Below are positions 25,621 through 34,091 of a DNA stretch of 64,000 bases, one piece after another; position 1 is the stretch's first letter, and every line of letters starts with the position of its first letter. Made by a program: the position numbers and the translations under genes. Origin of the DNA: Pseudomonas reactans. GTDB taxonomy: Bacteria; Pseudomonadota; Gammaproteobacteria; Pseudomonadales; Pseudomonadaceae. The notes under the pieces are model-generated. The model did no database searches and was not told the origin of the DNA. It saw only the letters and a program-made list of their open reading frames with translations. Where the stretch lies: the NCBI RefSeq assembly GCF_013385825.1, contig NZ_JACAPG010000005.1:28103-92102 (forward strand). Direction: 5' to 3'.

Positions 25621-26658
25621 ATGCAAAGGAAAGCCGTAGACCCGCACTTCGAGTTGGCGCTTGTGTCGCCGTTCCTCCTGCAGACCTTGGGGCAGGTGGT
25701 GGCGCAAAAGGGCGCCAGTGCCGAGGCTCTGTGCCGCGGCCTGGGTTTCACCCTGGCTGATCTGGATGACCCGGCCCAGCGCATCTCCTATCGCCAGGCC
25801 GTGGCGATGATCCAGCGCGCGCTCAAGGTGTTGCCCGATCAGGGACTGGGCCTGTGGGTTGGCAACCAGAACGTGCTGGGCACCCTGGGCTTGCTCGGCC
25901 ATGTGATTTCCCTGTGCAAGACCTTGCGCGACGCCTTTGCGATTGGCGAGCGCCATCAGCACACCTCCGGCGGCATCGCCACCACCCGAACCCACGAAGG
26001 CGTCGATGAGGTGTTTGTCGACGTTGAATGCCTGTTGCCCTACGCCGAGGTGCAGGTGTTTGCCGCCGAAGAGTTCTTTGCCAGCCTCATGGTGTACGGC
26101 CGGGCGTTGGTGGGGCAGGCGTTCATGCCGTTGCGCATGGAGTTTGTGCATGCACCTCCACCCTACATGGCCGAGTACCAGCGCCTGTTTGGTGACGACG
26201 TACGCTTCGGCTGCCTGCGCAACCGCATGGTGCTGGCGCCGCATTGGATGAACGAGCGGCTGCCTAACCATCATGCCCTGGCGCTGCGCCAGGCCGTGGA
26301 GTTGCTGGAGCTGGAAAGCGCCCAGTTGCACCAGAAGATGGACCTGATCCAGGCGGTTGAACGCGCCATTTCCCGCGACTTGCAGGGCAGTCAGCTGGAA
26401 AAGGTCGCCAGTGACTTGAACATGAGTGGTCGCACCCTGCGTCGCCGCCTGACTGAACATGGATTGACCTTCGAGGCCTTGCTGGAGCAAGTGCGGCGTG
26501 CGCGGACCATGGGGTTGTTGGGCAATCCAGGGCTATCGATCGAGCGGATCACCGAGGAAGTCGGCTACAGCGATGTGCGCAGTTTCCGGCGGGCGTTCAA
26601 GCGGTGGACGGGGTTGAGTCCCAGTGCATTTCGCGGCGAGGGAGGAGGGGTGGCGTAG
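25621..26658 (+). CDS. AraC-family transcriptional regulator (SphR/OruR-like architecture)
   Basis: 345 residues. The N-terminal two thirds fit the arabinose-binding-like domain of the OruR/SphR group (EALCRGLGFTLADLDDP, ISYRQAVAMIQRAL). The C-terminal AraC/XylS double HTH spans about 240-340: QLEKVASDLNMSGRTLRRRL, then ERITEEVGYSDVRSFRRAFKRW. The divergent SphA-like gene is its likely target. An OruR-type role in the nearby ornithine pathway is an alternative. Confidence 0.82.
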   Translation: MQRKAVDPHFELALVSPFLLQTLGQVVAQKGASAEALCRGLGFTLADLDDPAQRISYRQAVAMIQRALKVLPDQGLGLWVGNQNVLGTLGLLGHVISLCKTLRDAFAIGERHQHTSGGIATTRTHEGVDEVFVDVECLLPYAEVQVFAAEEFFASLMVYGRALVGQAFMPLRMEFVHAPPPYMAEYQRLFGDDVRFGCLRNRMVLAPHWMNERLPNHHALALRQAVELLELESAQLHQKMDLIQAVERAISRDLQGSQLEKVASDLNMSGRTLRRRLTEHGLTFEALLEQVRRARTMGLLGNPGLSIERITEEVGYSDVRSFRRAFKRWTGLSPSAFRGEGGGVA

Positions 26659-26700
26659 TCCTTAGGGTGGTCCCGTTCAGGACGCCGGTGTAGAGCGGTT

Positions 26701-27252
26701 TCAGCTTGCGGAGGAGCTTTGCGGTCGAGCGCGCAAAGGTTTGCTTTTTGGCGAATCAAAAAGCGCGCCGATCGCCTGGCGCGCACGGGACAGCCGGCTC
26801 ATGATGGTGCCGATCGGCAGGTCGAGCATTTCGGCGGCTTCCTTGTAGCTGAAGCGTTCCACGCCTACCAGCAGCATCACTTCGCGCTGGCCATCGGGGA
26901 GTTTTTCCACGGCTTCGATGATCTGCCGGTGCATCAGGTCGGACTCCGGGTTGGGCGCCTCGGGGTCGCTGACGGTTTCGAGAAATTCGTCGTTCCAGTC
27001 CATGCGCGAACGGCTGCGCACTTTGCGTGAGCGCAGTTCGTTGATCCAGGTGGAGTGCACGATGGAAAACATCCAGCTCAGTACCGAGGTGTCGGGCTGC
27101 AGCTGATGGGCCCGTTCCAGTGCGCGGACACAGGCGAGCTGCACCAGGTCCTCGGCATCATGCTTGTCGCCGGAAATGCGCAACGCAAAGGCCCACAGGC
27201 GTGGCAACAGTTCGGGGAGCAGTGCGGGTAAATCAGCACCGGTGATCGACAT
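26701..27252 (-). CDS. ECF-family RNA polymerase sigma factor
   Basis: 183 residues. Sigma region 2 at about 15-85 (HDAEDLVQLACVRALERA, SVLSWMFSIVHSTWINE) and region 4 at about 110-165 (LPDGQREVMLLVGVERFSYKEAAEMLDLPIG). ATG 27252 is preceded by AGAGG. The probable cognate anti-sigma gene is divergent, 480 bases away. The downstream peroxidase suggests a link to oxidative or envelope stress. Confidence 0.9.
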   Translation of the reverse strand: MSITGADLPALLPELLPRLWAFALRISGDKHDAEDLVQLACVRALERAHQLQPDTSVLSWMFSIVHSTWINELRSRKVRSRSRMDWNDEFLETVSDPEAPNPESDLMHRQIIEAVEKLPDGQREVMLLVGVERFSYKEAAEMLDLPIGTIMSRLSRARQAIGALFDSPKSKPLRARPQSSSAS

Positions 27253-27734
27253 ATTTCCTCTTATTATTTCTTGATGCCTAAAATGGAGCGGTCAGGCTAC
27301 GAGGTCGATACCGTAGCGGATGCCTGTGTCGCGGCGTCCTTTTTGCGGTGCTGAGGGTCCTGGGTGTCGAAGAATTGTATCAAGATGCTGACAAAGTGTA
27401 CCGATTTGGATCGTCATTGAAAGGTTAATGACAGCTTATGCAGGTTACAGGCCAATGATTCTGGCAGCCGTGTCAGGAAAAATACCCTGACACGGAGTGA
27501 AACATATAAGATTTATCAGGCCCTGGGAATATTTTCGATTCCCGGGTGTTCTCTTAAAGTATTTGTGCGTGTCACCGAGTATTCGCCGCTTGCTTTAAAG
27601 TTTTTTGACTTGTTGCAACCGTGAAGCTGATATCAATATGATGGCTTGTCGCTACCCGCTGGCTCGCCGCTTTGGCCCACAAGGCTGAGAATCACCCTGC
27701 AGAAACTGATGAATACAAACGGAGAGAAAAACCC
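27253..27734. other. 482-base divergent intergenic region with two inverted repeats
   Basis: No convincing ORF. Two hairpin-forming repeats are visible: CCGTGTCAGG (27468-27477) with CCTGACACGG (27486-27495), perfect, 8-base loop; and CCCTGGGAAT (27521-27530) with ATTCCCGGG (27538-27546), one mismatch, followed by TGTTCTCTT. The region is AT-richer than the surrounding genes and must hold promoters for the sigma gene (left) and anti-sigma gene (right). The second hairpin plus T-rich tail could end a small RNA. Confidence 0.5.
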
Positions 27735-28652
27735 ATGGTAGCGGATGATGCCTTGCTAATGGCCTATGTTGACGGCGAGCTTTCGTCGCAACAGAACCAG
27801 GAGCTAGAGCGGCTCATAGACGCTTCGCCGGACCTGGCTGAACGAGTCTCCCGGTTGATGGCCTCGTGCCTGCCTTATGAGGAAGCCTTTGCCCGGCAGA
27901 ACCTGCCGCCGGTGCCCGAAAGTCTCAAGCTCAGTATTGCGGCGTTGGCGGCTCAGCATACGGCTGAACCTGCCCCCTCTCGTAGCGCTGAAGTTTCCGA
28001 CGAAAAGACAGACAGCGTTTTCTCCCGCCTGTTCGCATTCTTCCAACCTAAATTTGCATGGCCGGCCCTGACGTTCGTTGCGGGTGCAGCCTGCTATGCC
28101 CTGGTGCTTCAAGTTGGTGCATTCAGTGGTGCGCTGAAGCCGGGTATCGAGACCACCGCGCCGGCCGTTGCCCAGGCCTCGCCATGGGTGCAACAGGCGG
28201 CTGCCTACCAGCATCTGTACACCCGTGAGACCGTGGCCTACGGCGCGCAGCCGACGGATGCCATCACCAAGACCCTCGCGGATATCCGGGATATCGACGG
28301 CCTGGCCTTGCGCGTTCCCGACCTCAGTTCCGCCGGCCTGACATTCAAGCGTGTGCAGCGCCTGCGCTTCAACAACAAGGCGCTGATCCAGCTGGTGTAC
28401 CTGCCGGCCAGTGGTGCGCCGGTCGCGCTGTGCGTGATGAAAGAGCCCAAGCCTGATCAGTCGATCACCCAGCAAAGCGTCGCGCAAATGAACGTAGTAA
28501 CGTGGCGCCAGTCTGAACTGGGCTACGCCCTGATCGGCGAGCCCGAAGGTGTGGACCTCAACGCCGTTGCCCGACTTGTCGCCGACCGAAGTGCCGCCCA
28601 GTTGTTTGCCGGGGCGCCGTCACCGATGTGGATCGCCGCGCTCCAGAAATAA
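27735..28652 (+). CDS. Anti-sigma factor, single-pass membrane protein
   Basis: 305 residues. The N-terminus (LLMAYVDGELSSQQNQELERLI) is an anti-sigma-type helical domain without the zinc HxxxCxxC motif; one membrane helix at about 108-128; the rest is periplasmic. Topology and position opposite an ECF gene support the call. ATG 27735 has GGAG ten bases upstream; the frame is open back to 27672. It is followed after 51 bases by the catalase-related gene and is probably cotranscribed with it. Confidence 0.78.
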   Translation: MVADDALLMAYVDGELSSQQNQELERLIDASPDLAERVSRLMASCLPYEEAFARQNLPPVPESLKLSIAALAAQHTAEPAPSRSAEVSDEKTDSVFSRLFAFFQPKFAWPALTFVAGAACYALVLQVGAFSGALKPGIETTAPAVAQASPWVQQAAAYQHLYTRETVAYGAQPTDAITKTLADIRDIDGLALRVPDLSSAGLTFKRVQRLRFNNKALIQLVYLPASGAPVALCVMKEPKPDQSITQQSVAQMNVVTWRQSELGYALIGEPEGVDLNAVARLVADRSAAQLFAGAPSPMWIAALQK

Positions 28653-28703
28653 CCATGCTGGGGTCGGGCATTGGTTCCCGATGCCGTGATCCCAGATAGC
28701 GTG

Positions 28704-29729
28704 ATGAAAAGAACCTTTCCGCTGCAAAAACACCTCCGTTTGTCCTTAGCCCTGGCTGCCGCAGTGATTGCTGGCACGTGCGTATGGCTGCTGTATTCGC
28801 CGTCACCCTCTGCCGTACAGATCGTCGATGAGATGGAAGCGGTCGCGGGCGGTGCTCATCCCGGGTTTCGGCGTAACCATGCCAAGGGCCTGTGCATCAG
28901 CGGCCACTTTGAAAGTAATGGCAATGCGACAGAGGTTTCCCACGCCGGCGTATTGCAACGCGGCACGGTGCCGTTGATTGGTCGCCTGTCCGCTGCCGGG
29001 GGTGATCCGGCCCAGGCGGACGCGCACGGCATGATCCGCAGTATGGCGTTGCGCCTGGCGGGCGCTGCGGGCGACGCCTGGTACATGGCGATGAATTCCG
29101 TGCCGGTGTTCCCGGTCAACACGCCCGAAGGTCTTTACCAGCAGTTGCGCGCCTCGATGCCCACCTATGGCGATAATGTTCCTGACCCGGAAAAGATGCA
29201 GGCCTTCAAGCGCGCCCATCCGGAAATGCGCCCATTCGAACAATGGCTTGCGGTCCATCCAGGCTCTTCCGGTTTTGATAACACAACGTACTACAGCGTC
29301 AACGCCTTTCGCATGATCAACGCTCAGGGCCAGGAGCGTTTCGTGCGTTGGAGCATGGTGCCCGAGATACCCTACAAGGCGATGACCGCCGCGCAGCACG
29401 GTGATCCCGACTTTCTCGCCTTTGGCCTTGCCACGCAACTGGAGCAGGGGCCGGTGCGCTGGCACCTGATCATCACCCTGGCCGATCCTGGCGATGTCAC
29501 CACCGATGCCACCGTGCGTTGGCCCGAGGGGCGTCGGCAGATCGATGCCGGTGTGTTGGTGATCGACGACCAGAAATCCCAGGTCGACGGTGCGTGCCGC
29601 GACATCGACTTCAACCCGCTGGAATTGCCCTCAGGCATCCAGCCTTCGGATGATCCGTTGTTGCTGGCACGCCAGGCGGCGTATGCCGAGTCCCATCGCC
29701 GGCGCATCGAAGAAGAAAGCGCGCATTAA
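28704..29729 (+). CDS. Catalase-related (SrpA-like) membrane-anchored peroxidase
   Basis: 341 residues with an uncleaved N-terminal anchor (about 11-31) and a minimal catalase fold on the periplasmic side. Heme-site residues are present: distal His59 in NHAKG, Asn131 in MNSVPVF and proximal Arg323-x3-Tyr327 in RQAAY. Small catalase-like proteins of this type mostly act as peroxidases on organic or hydrogen peroxide. The ribosome binding site is weak; GTG 28701 is an alternative start. The conserved neighbours (ECF sigma, anti-sigma) suggest it is the output of that stress circuit. Confidence 0.82.
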   Translation: MKRTFPLQKHLRLSLALAAAVIAGTCVWLLYSPSPSAVQIVDEMEAVAGGAHPGFRRNHAKGLCISGHFESNGNATEVSHAGVLQRGTVPLIGRLSAAGGDPAQADAHGMIRSMALRLAGAAGDAWYMAMNSVPVFPVNTPEGLYQQLRASMPTYGDNVPDPEKMQAFKRAHPEMRPFEQWLAVHPGSSGFDNTTYYSVNAFRMINAQGQERFVRWSMVPEIPYKAMTAAQHGDPDFLAFGLATQLEQGPVRWHLIITLADPGDVTTDATVRWPEGRRQIDAGVLVIDDQKSQVDGACRDIDFNPLELPSGIQPSDDPLLLARQAAYAESHRRRIEEESAH

Positions 29730-29759
29730 GAATTTTTCCAGACCCTCGGAATAAATCAT

Positions 29760-29802
29760 TTCCCTCGCTTGTTCTATTCCCAGAACAACTTGAACGAGGG
29801 AA
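29760..29802 (+). promoter_or_regulatory. Leader hairpin covering the tssA ribosome binding site
   Basis: Outer arms TTCCCTCG (29760-29767) and CGAGGGAA (29795-29802) and inner arms TTGTTCT (29769-29775) and AGAACAA (29782-29788) are both perfect, with a 6-base loop. The right outer arm contains the GAGGG Shine-Dalgarno, seven bases before the ATG at 29808. Folding would hide it. Confidence 0.55.
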
Positions 29803-29807
29803 CTGCG

Positions 29808-30821
29808 ATGGGCCTGCCCACCGACGCTCAACCACTGGATTTCACCGCGCTTGCCTTGCCTCTCGGCGAAGCCGACGGCGGTGGCCTGAATGTCGAATAC
29901 GATCCCGAATTCCTTGAGCTGGAAGAGGAAGCCTTGGGCAAGCCCGAGGTGCAATACGGCGACACCATCACCCAAGCCATCGAACCGAACTGGAAGCGCG
30001 TGATGGTGCTGGCCTTGCCGCTGCTGGAACGCAGCCGCGACCTGCGTCTGGCCATCTGGCTGACCCGCGCGCAGCTCAACCTGCACGGTATTCCCGGCCT
30101 GGTTGCGGGCCTGCGGTTGATCCATGGGTTGCTGGAACAGTGCTGGGAAGGCCTGCACCCCCAACTCGATCCCGATGACGATCACGACCCGCTGCTGCGC
30201 ATCAATATCCTGGCGTTTCTCTGTGAGCCGTCCGGGCTGTTGCGCGACCTGCTGGGCACGCCGCTGATCAGTGCGCGCAGTGTGGGCATCTTGAGCCTGC
30301 GCCAGATCGACTTGGCCACCACCGAGCCAACCGGTGACCTCTGCCTGGCGGTGATCGAGGGCGCGTTGGCCGAGGCTGACCCGCTGGCGCTGGACGCCAC
30401 CGAAACCGCATTGGCCCAAGCCCTGGCGCTGAGCGTGCAGATCGAGCAGTTGCTCACCGAGAAAGTCGGTGTTGGCCGCGCTATCGATCTGAGCAGCCTG
30501 GCCACACTGTTGCGGCGTGCCGGTGAAGTGATCCGCCGTCCGCGACTGGATGTGCCGGCACCGGTTGTTACGGCCGATGCCCCGGCCCTCCAGCCGCTAC
30601 CCAGCCGTGGCGAGATCAACAGCCGCGAAGACGCGCGCCAGACGCTCGATCGCCTGTGCACCTATTTCCAGACCCACGAACCGGCCAGTCCCGTGCCGTT
30701 CTTGCTGCAACGGGCGAAGAAACTGATCGACAAGAATTTCATGGAATTGCTGCAAGACCTGGCTCCCGACGGTCTTGCGCAACTGGCGCTGGTCAGCGGT
30801 ATTCGCAACAGCGACAACTGA
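29808..30821 (+). CDS. tssA: Type VI secretion protein TssA
   Basis: 337-residue cytoplasmic T6SS protein of the ImpA_N family. The family domain is in the first ~130 residues after an acidic start (YDPEFLELEEEALG, then WKRVMVLALPLLERSRDLRLAIWLTRA), and a short helical C-terminal part follows (DRLCTYFQTHEPASPVPFLLQRAKKLI). TssA organises baseplate and sheath-tail assembly. It is the first gene of the operon. ATG 29808 has GAGGG at seven bases, inside a potential hairpin. Confidence 0.93.
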   Translation: MGLPTDAQPLDFTALALPLGEADGGGLNVEYDPEFLELEEEALGKPEVQYGDTITQAIEPNWKRVMVLALPLLERSRDLRLAIWLTRAQLNLHGIPGLVAGLRLIHGLLEQCWEGLHPQLDPDDDHDPLLRINILAFLCEPSGLLRDLLGTPLISARSVGILSLRQIDLATTEPTGDLCLAVIEGALAEADPLALDATETALAQALALSVQIEQLLTEKVGVGRAIDLSSLATLLRRAGEVIRRPRLDVPAPVVTADAPALQPLPSRGEINSREDARQTLDRLCTYFQTHEPASPVPFLLQRAKKLIDKNFMELLQDLAPDGLAQLALVSGIRNSDN

Positions 30822-30858
30822 CCCTTTTGTATCAATCCCACTCACCGGAGCTTGTCCT

Positions 30859-31359
30859 GTGGCCAAAGAAAGCAGTCAGAAGTTTATCGCTCGCAACCGG
30901 GCGCCACGTGTGCAGATCGAATACGACGTGGAGATCTACGGCTCGGAAAAAACCTTGCAGTTGCCCTTCGTGATGGGGGTGTTTTCCGACCTCTCCGGCA
31001 AACCCGCCGAGCCGTTGCCGCCGGTGGCCGAGCGCAAGTTCCTGGAAGTCGACATCGACAACTTCGACGAGCGCCTCAAGTCGATGAAACCGCGCGTGGC
31101 GTTCCAGGTGCCCAACACCCTGAGCGGCGAGGGCAACCTGCCGGTGGAGATCACCTTCGAAACCATGGACGACTTCAGCCCGGCGGCCATTGCCCGCAAG
31201 GTGCCGAGCCTCAACCAACTGCTCACCGCGCGCAGCCAATTGTCCAACCTGCTGACCTACATGGACGGCAAGGTCGGCGCCGAGGATCTGCTGGCCAAAC
31301 TGCTCGCCGACCCGAGCGTGATGCAGGCCTTGAGCACTGCGCCAAAACCAAGCGAATAA
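30859..31359 (+). CDS. tssB: T6SS contractile sheath small subunit TssB (VipA)
   Basis: 166 residues, starting with GTG at 30859 behind GGAG (eight bases). Motifs ESSQKFIARNRAPRV near the start and the LPFVMGVFSDLSG segment are the TssB hallmark. TssB and TssC form the contractile sheath recycled by ClpV. A small CCCCG-GTA-CGGGG hairpin lies in the 78-base spacer before tssC. Confidence 0.95.
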   Translation: MAKESSQKFIARNRAPRVQIEYDVEIYGSEKTLQLPFVMGVFSDLSGKPAEPLPPVAERKFLEVDIDNFDERLKSMKPRVAFQVPNTLSGEGNLPVEITFETMDDFSPAAIARKVPSLNQLLTARSQLSNLLTYMDGKVGAEDLLAKLLADPSVMQALSTAPKPSE

Positions 31360-31437
31360 CTGAATAACCGCTGACTCTGCCGGTGCCTCGCTTGCCCCGG
31401 TACGGGGATGCTTTGCCCAAAATTCGAGGAAACCGTC

Positions 31438-32937
31438 ATGTCCACTCCGCAATCGGAACAGGCCGGACAGCCGCTGGTCACCACTGAGTTCGAAGCTGGC
31501 GACTTTGCCAGCCTGCTGCAAAAAGAGTTCAAGCCCAAGACCGACAAGGCCAAGGAAGCGGTGGAAACCGCGGTGCGCACCCTGGCCGAGCAAGCGTTGC
31601 AAGGCACTCAACTGATGCCCCACGACGTGCTGGGCACCATCGAAGGCCTGATCGCCGCCCTCGACCAGAAGCTCACCGAGCAGGTCAACCACATCCTGCA
31701 CCACGAGGAATTCCAGGGTGTGGAAAGCGCCTGGCGCGGCCTGCATTACCTGGTCAACAACACCGAGACCGACGAGTCGCTGAAGATCCGGGTCATGAAC
31801 ATTTCCAAGAACGAAGTGCACAAGACGTTGCGCAAGTTCAAGGGTGTGGCCTGGGACCAGAGCCCGATCTTCAAGAAACTCTATGAAGAGGAATACGGCC
31901 AGTTCGGCGGCGAGCCCTATGGTGCGTTCGTGGCCGATTACTACTTCAACAACAGCGCGCCGGACGTGGAGCTGCTGACCCAGATGGCCCGCGTCAGCGC
32001 GGCGGCGCACTGCCCGTTGATCACTGCTGCCGACCCCAGCGTGATGCTGATGGAGTCATGGCAGGAACTGGCCAACCCGCGCGACCTGACCAAGATCTTC
32101 CAGACCCCGGAACACGCGGCTTGGCGCAGCTTCCGCGCCAGTGAGGATTCGCGTTACGTGGGCCTGGCAATGCCGCGCTTCCTGTCCCGTGCGCCTTATG
32201 GTGCCAAGACCAACCCGGTGGAAGCATTCGACTTTGAAGAAACCACCGACGCTGCTGGCGCCAAGGACTTCACCTGGGCTAACGCCGCCTATGCCATGGC
32301 GGTGAACATCAACCGCTCGTTCAAACACTACGGCTGGTGCTCGCAGATTCGCGGCATCGAATCCGGCGGCGTGGTGGAAGGGCTGCCGGTGCATACCTTC
32401 CCGACCGATGACGGCGGTGTCGACATGACCTGCCCGACCGAAATCGCCATCAGCGACCGCCGCGAAGCGGAACTGGCCAAGAACGGTTTCATGCCCCTGG
32501 TGCACAAGAAGAACAGCGACCTGGCGGCCTTCATCGGCGCGCAGTCGATGCACAAGCCCGCCGAGTACGAAGACCCGGACGCCACCGCCAACGCCAACCT
32601 GGCCGCGCGCCTGCCGTACCTGTTCGCCACCTGCCGGTTCGCCCACTACTTGAAGTGCATAGTGCGCGACAAGATCGGTTCGTTCAAAGAGCGTGACGAC
32701 ATGCAGATCTGGCTCAACAACTGGATCGGCCGCTACGTGGAACACAACCCGGCCACCGCCACCGATGCCGACAAAGCGCGCAAGCCACTGGCCGGCGCTG
32801 AAGTGGTGGTGGAAGAAATCGAAGGCAACCCCGGCTACTACGGCGCCAAGTTTTTCCTGCGCCCGCACTACCAGCTCGAAGGCCTGACTGTGTCCCTGCG
32901 CCTGGTCTCCAAGCTGCCGTCCACCAAATCCAACTGA
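31438..32937 (+). CDS. tssC: T6SS contractile sheath large subunit TssC (VipB)
   Basis: 499 residues, normal for TssC. ATG 31438 has GAGGA upstream. Conserved stretches include FQGVESAWRGLHYLV in the N-terminal third, YGQFGGEPYGAFVADYYF, and the C-terminal VEEIEGNPGYYGAKFFLRPHY-like segment. It polymerises with TssB around the Hcp tube. Confidence 0.96.
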   Translation: MSTPQSEQAGQPLVTTEFEAGDFASLLQKEFKPKTDKAKEAVETAVRTLAEQALQGTQLMPHDVLGTIEGLIAALDQKLTEQVNHILHHEEFQGVESAWRGLHYLVNNTETDESLKIRVMNISKNEVHKTLRKFKGVAWDQSPIFKKLYEEEYGQFGGEPYGAFVADYYFNNSAPDVELLTQMARVSAAAHCPLITAADPSVMLMESWQELANPRDLTKIFQTPEHAAWRSFRASEDSRYVGLAMPRFLSRAPYGAKTNPVEAFDFEETTDAAGAKDFTWANAAYAMAVNINRSFKHYGWCSQIRGIESGGVVEGLPVHTFPTDDGGVDMTCPTEIAISDRREAELAKNGFMPLVHKKNSDLAAFIGAQSMHKPAEYEDPDATANANLAARLPYLFATCRFAHYLKCIVRDKIGSFKERDDMQIWLNNWIGRYVEHNPATATDADKARKPLAGAEVVVEEIEGNPGYYGAKFFLRPHYQLEGLTVSLRLVSKLPSTKSN

Positions 32938-32959
32938 TCAACCCTGAAAGGTAACCACC

Positions 32960-33442
32960 ATGATTTTGCTGAACTTCAAAGGCACCCAGATCAAAGGCAC
33001 CTCCACCGTCGACGGGCACAAGGACTGGATCACCATCGATGCGATCCAGATGGGTGTTGGCCGGGCGATCTCCACCAGTGGCGGCGGCGCCGACCGCGAC
33101 ACCAGCAACCCATCGTTCTCGGAAATCTCCATGACCAAGGTCACCGACCTGGCCTCCGCCGACCTGTTCATGCAGGCCGTGTGCGGCAAGAGCCTGGGTG
33201 ATGCCGAGATCCATTTCATCCAGACCGGCGGCCCGGACAAGAAACAACAGGTATTCCTCAAGTTGATCCTTGGCAGCGCGATCATCAGCTCCTACTCCGC
33301 CAGCAGCAACGGCGAGCGCCCGAGCGAAACCATCTCGATCAACTTCACCACCATCAGCTACGAGTTCGACTCCTTCACCGGCGACACCGTGATCACCGGC
33401 ACGCCGAAGAAGTGGGACCTGGAAAAGAACCAGAAAATCTGA
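32960..33442 (+). CDS. hcp: Hcp tube protein
   Basis: 160-residue Hcp (TssD), starting MILLNFKGTQIKGTS and ending with SFTGDTVITGTPKKWDLEKNQ. It forms hexameric rings of the inner tube and can chaperone effectors in its lumen. It is 22 bases after tssC with AAAGG before the ATG, and is followed by a 130-base spacer with a stable hairpin, which may give it more mRNA than downstream genes. Confidence 0.95.
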   Translation: MILLNFKGTQIKGTSTVDGHKDWITIDAIQMGVGRAISTSGGGADRDTSNPSFSEISMTKVTDLASADLFMQAVCGKSLGDAEIHFIQTGGPDKKQQVFLKLILGSAIISSYSASSNGERPSETISINFTTISYEFDSFTGDTVITGTPKKWDLEKNQKI

Positions 33443-33499
33443 TTCGGCAGTCTTCGGTGTGGTTATAGAGCCTGTTGTGTTTGTGCTGAGCGGGCTTCT

Positions 33500-33523
33500 T
33501 GTGGCGAGCCCGCTCGCCACAAC
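33500..33523. repeat. Stable hairpin between hcp and tssE
   Basis: TTGTGGCGAGC and GCTCGCCACAA (11 bases each) around a 2-base centre. It resembles a short Pseudomonas REP-type hairpin and lacks a T-run, so it is not a clear terminator. It could protect the hcp 3-prime end. Confidence 0.6.
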
Positions 33524-33572
33524 CGCAGCCACAACCGCCTGATCCACAACGTTTAGAGGGAGACCCACCCCC

Positions 33573-34091
33573 ATGGCTGAACTCACCAGTCGCGAACGCC
33601 TGCAACCGTCCTTGCTCGACCGCCTGAGCGATGACGACACCGAGCAGGCCGTGGAGCCACGGGACAAGCGTGTGCTGTCCATGCGCGGCTTGCGCCAGGC
33701 GGTGTTGCGTGACCTGGGTTGGCTGCTCAACAGCACCAGCCTGGGCAGTTTTCGCGACCTGAGCGCACATCCACTGGCGATGCAGTCGGTGGTCAATTTT
33801 GGTCTGCCGGACCTTGCCGGCAAGACCGCCGCCGGTTTGGACCGGGAAGAGCTGGGGCGGCGCATCCGCCAGGCGATCTGGGATTTCGAACCGCGGATTT
33901 TACGCAACAGCGTGCGGGTGGTGCCGGTGGCGCCCTCGGGGGCCACGGCCAGTCCTAACCAGATGGCCTTTGAAATTCATGGCGAACTCTGGGGCCAACC
34001 GTTGCCCGAGCGCCTGTACCTGAAGACCGAACTCGACCTGGAAGCAGGCGAGGCCAGGCTTTTCGATATCGAGACAAGGGACGTGCGGTGA
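33573..34091 (+). CDS. tssE: T6SS baseplate protein TssE (gp25-like)
   Basis: 172 residues of the phage T4 gp25 lysozyme-like baseplate family (LLNSTSLGSFRDLSAHPLAMQSVVNFGLPDLAG; then the REELGRRIRQAIWDFEPRILRN motif). It is part of the baseplate wedge with TssF, TssG and TssK and starts sheath polymerisation. ATG 33573 has GAGGGAG upstream. Its TGA overlaps the GTG of tssF. Confidence 0.93.
   Translation: MAELTSRERLQPSLLDRLSDDDTEQAVEPRDKRVLSMRGLRQAVLRDLGWLLNSTSLGSFRDLSAHPLAMQSVVNFGLPDLAGKTAAGLDREELGRRIRQAIWDFEPRILRNSVRVVPVAPSGATASPNQMAFEIHGELWGQPLPERLYLKTELDLEAGEARLFDIETRDVR

Noticed and set aside
27468-27495. Perfect hairpin considered as a rho-independent terminator
   Set aside because: There is no T-run on either side and no gene ends nearby; kept only as an inverted repeat.
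31395-31407. Small GC hairpin before tssC considered as a regulatory element
   Set aside because: A five-base stem with a three-base loop is common by chance in this GC content.
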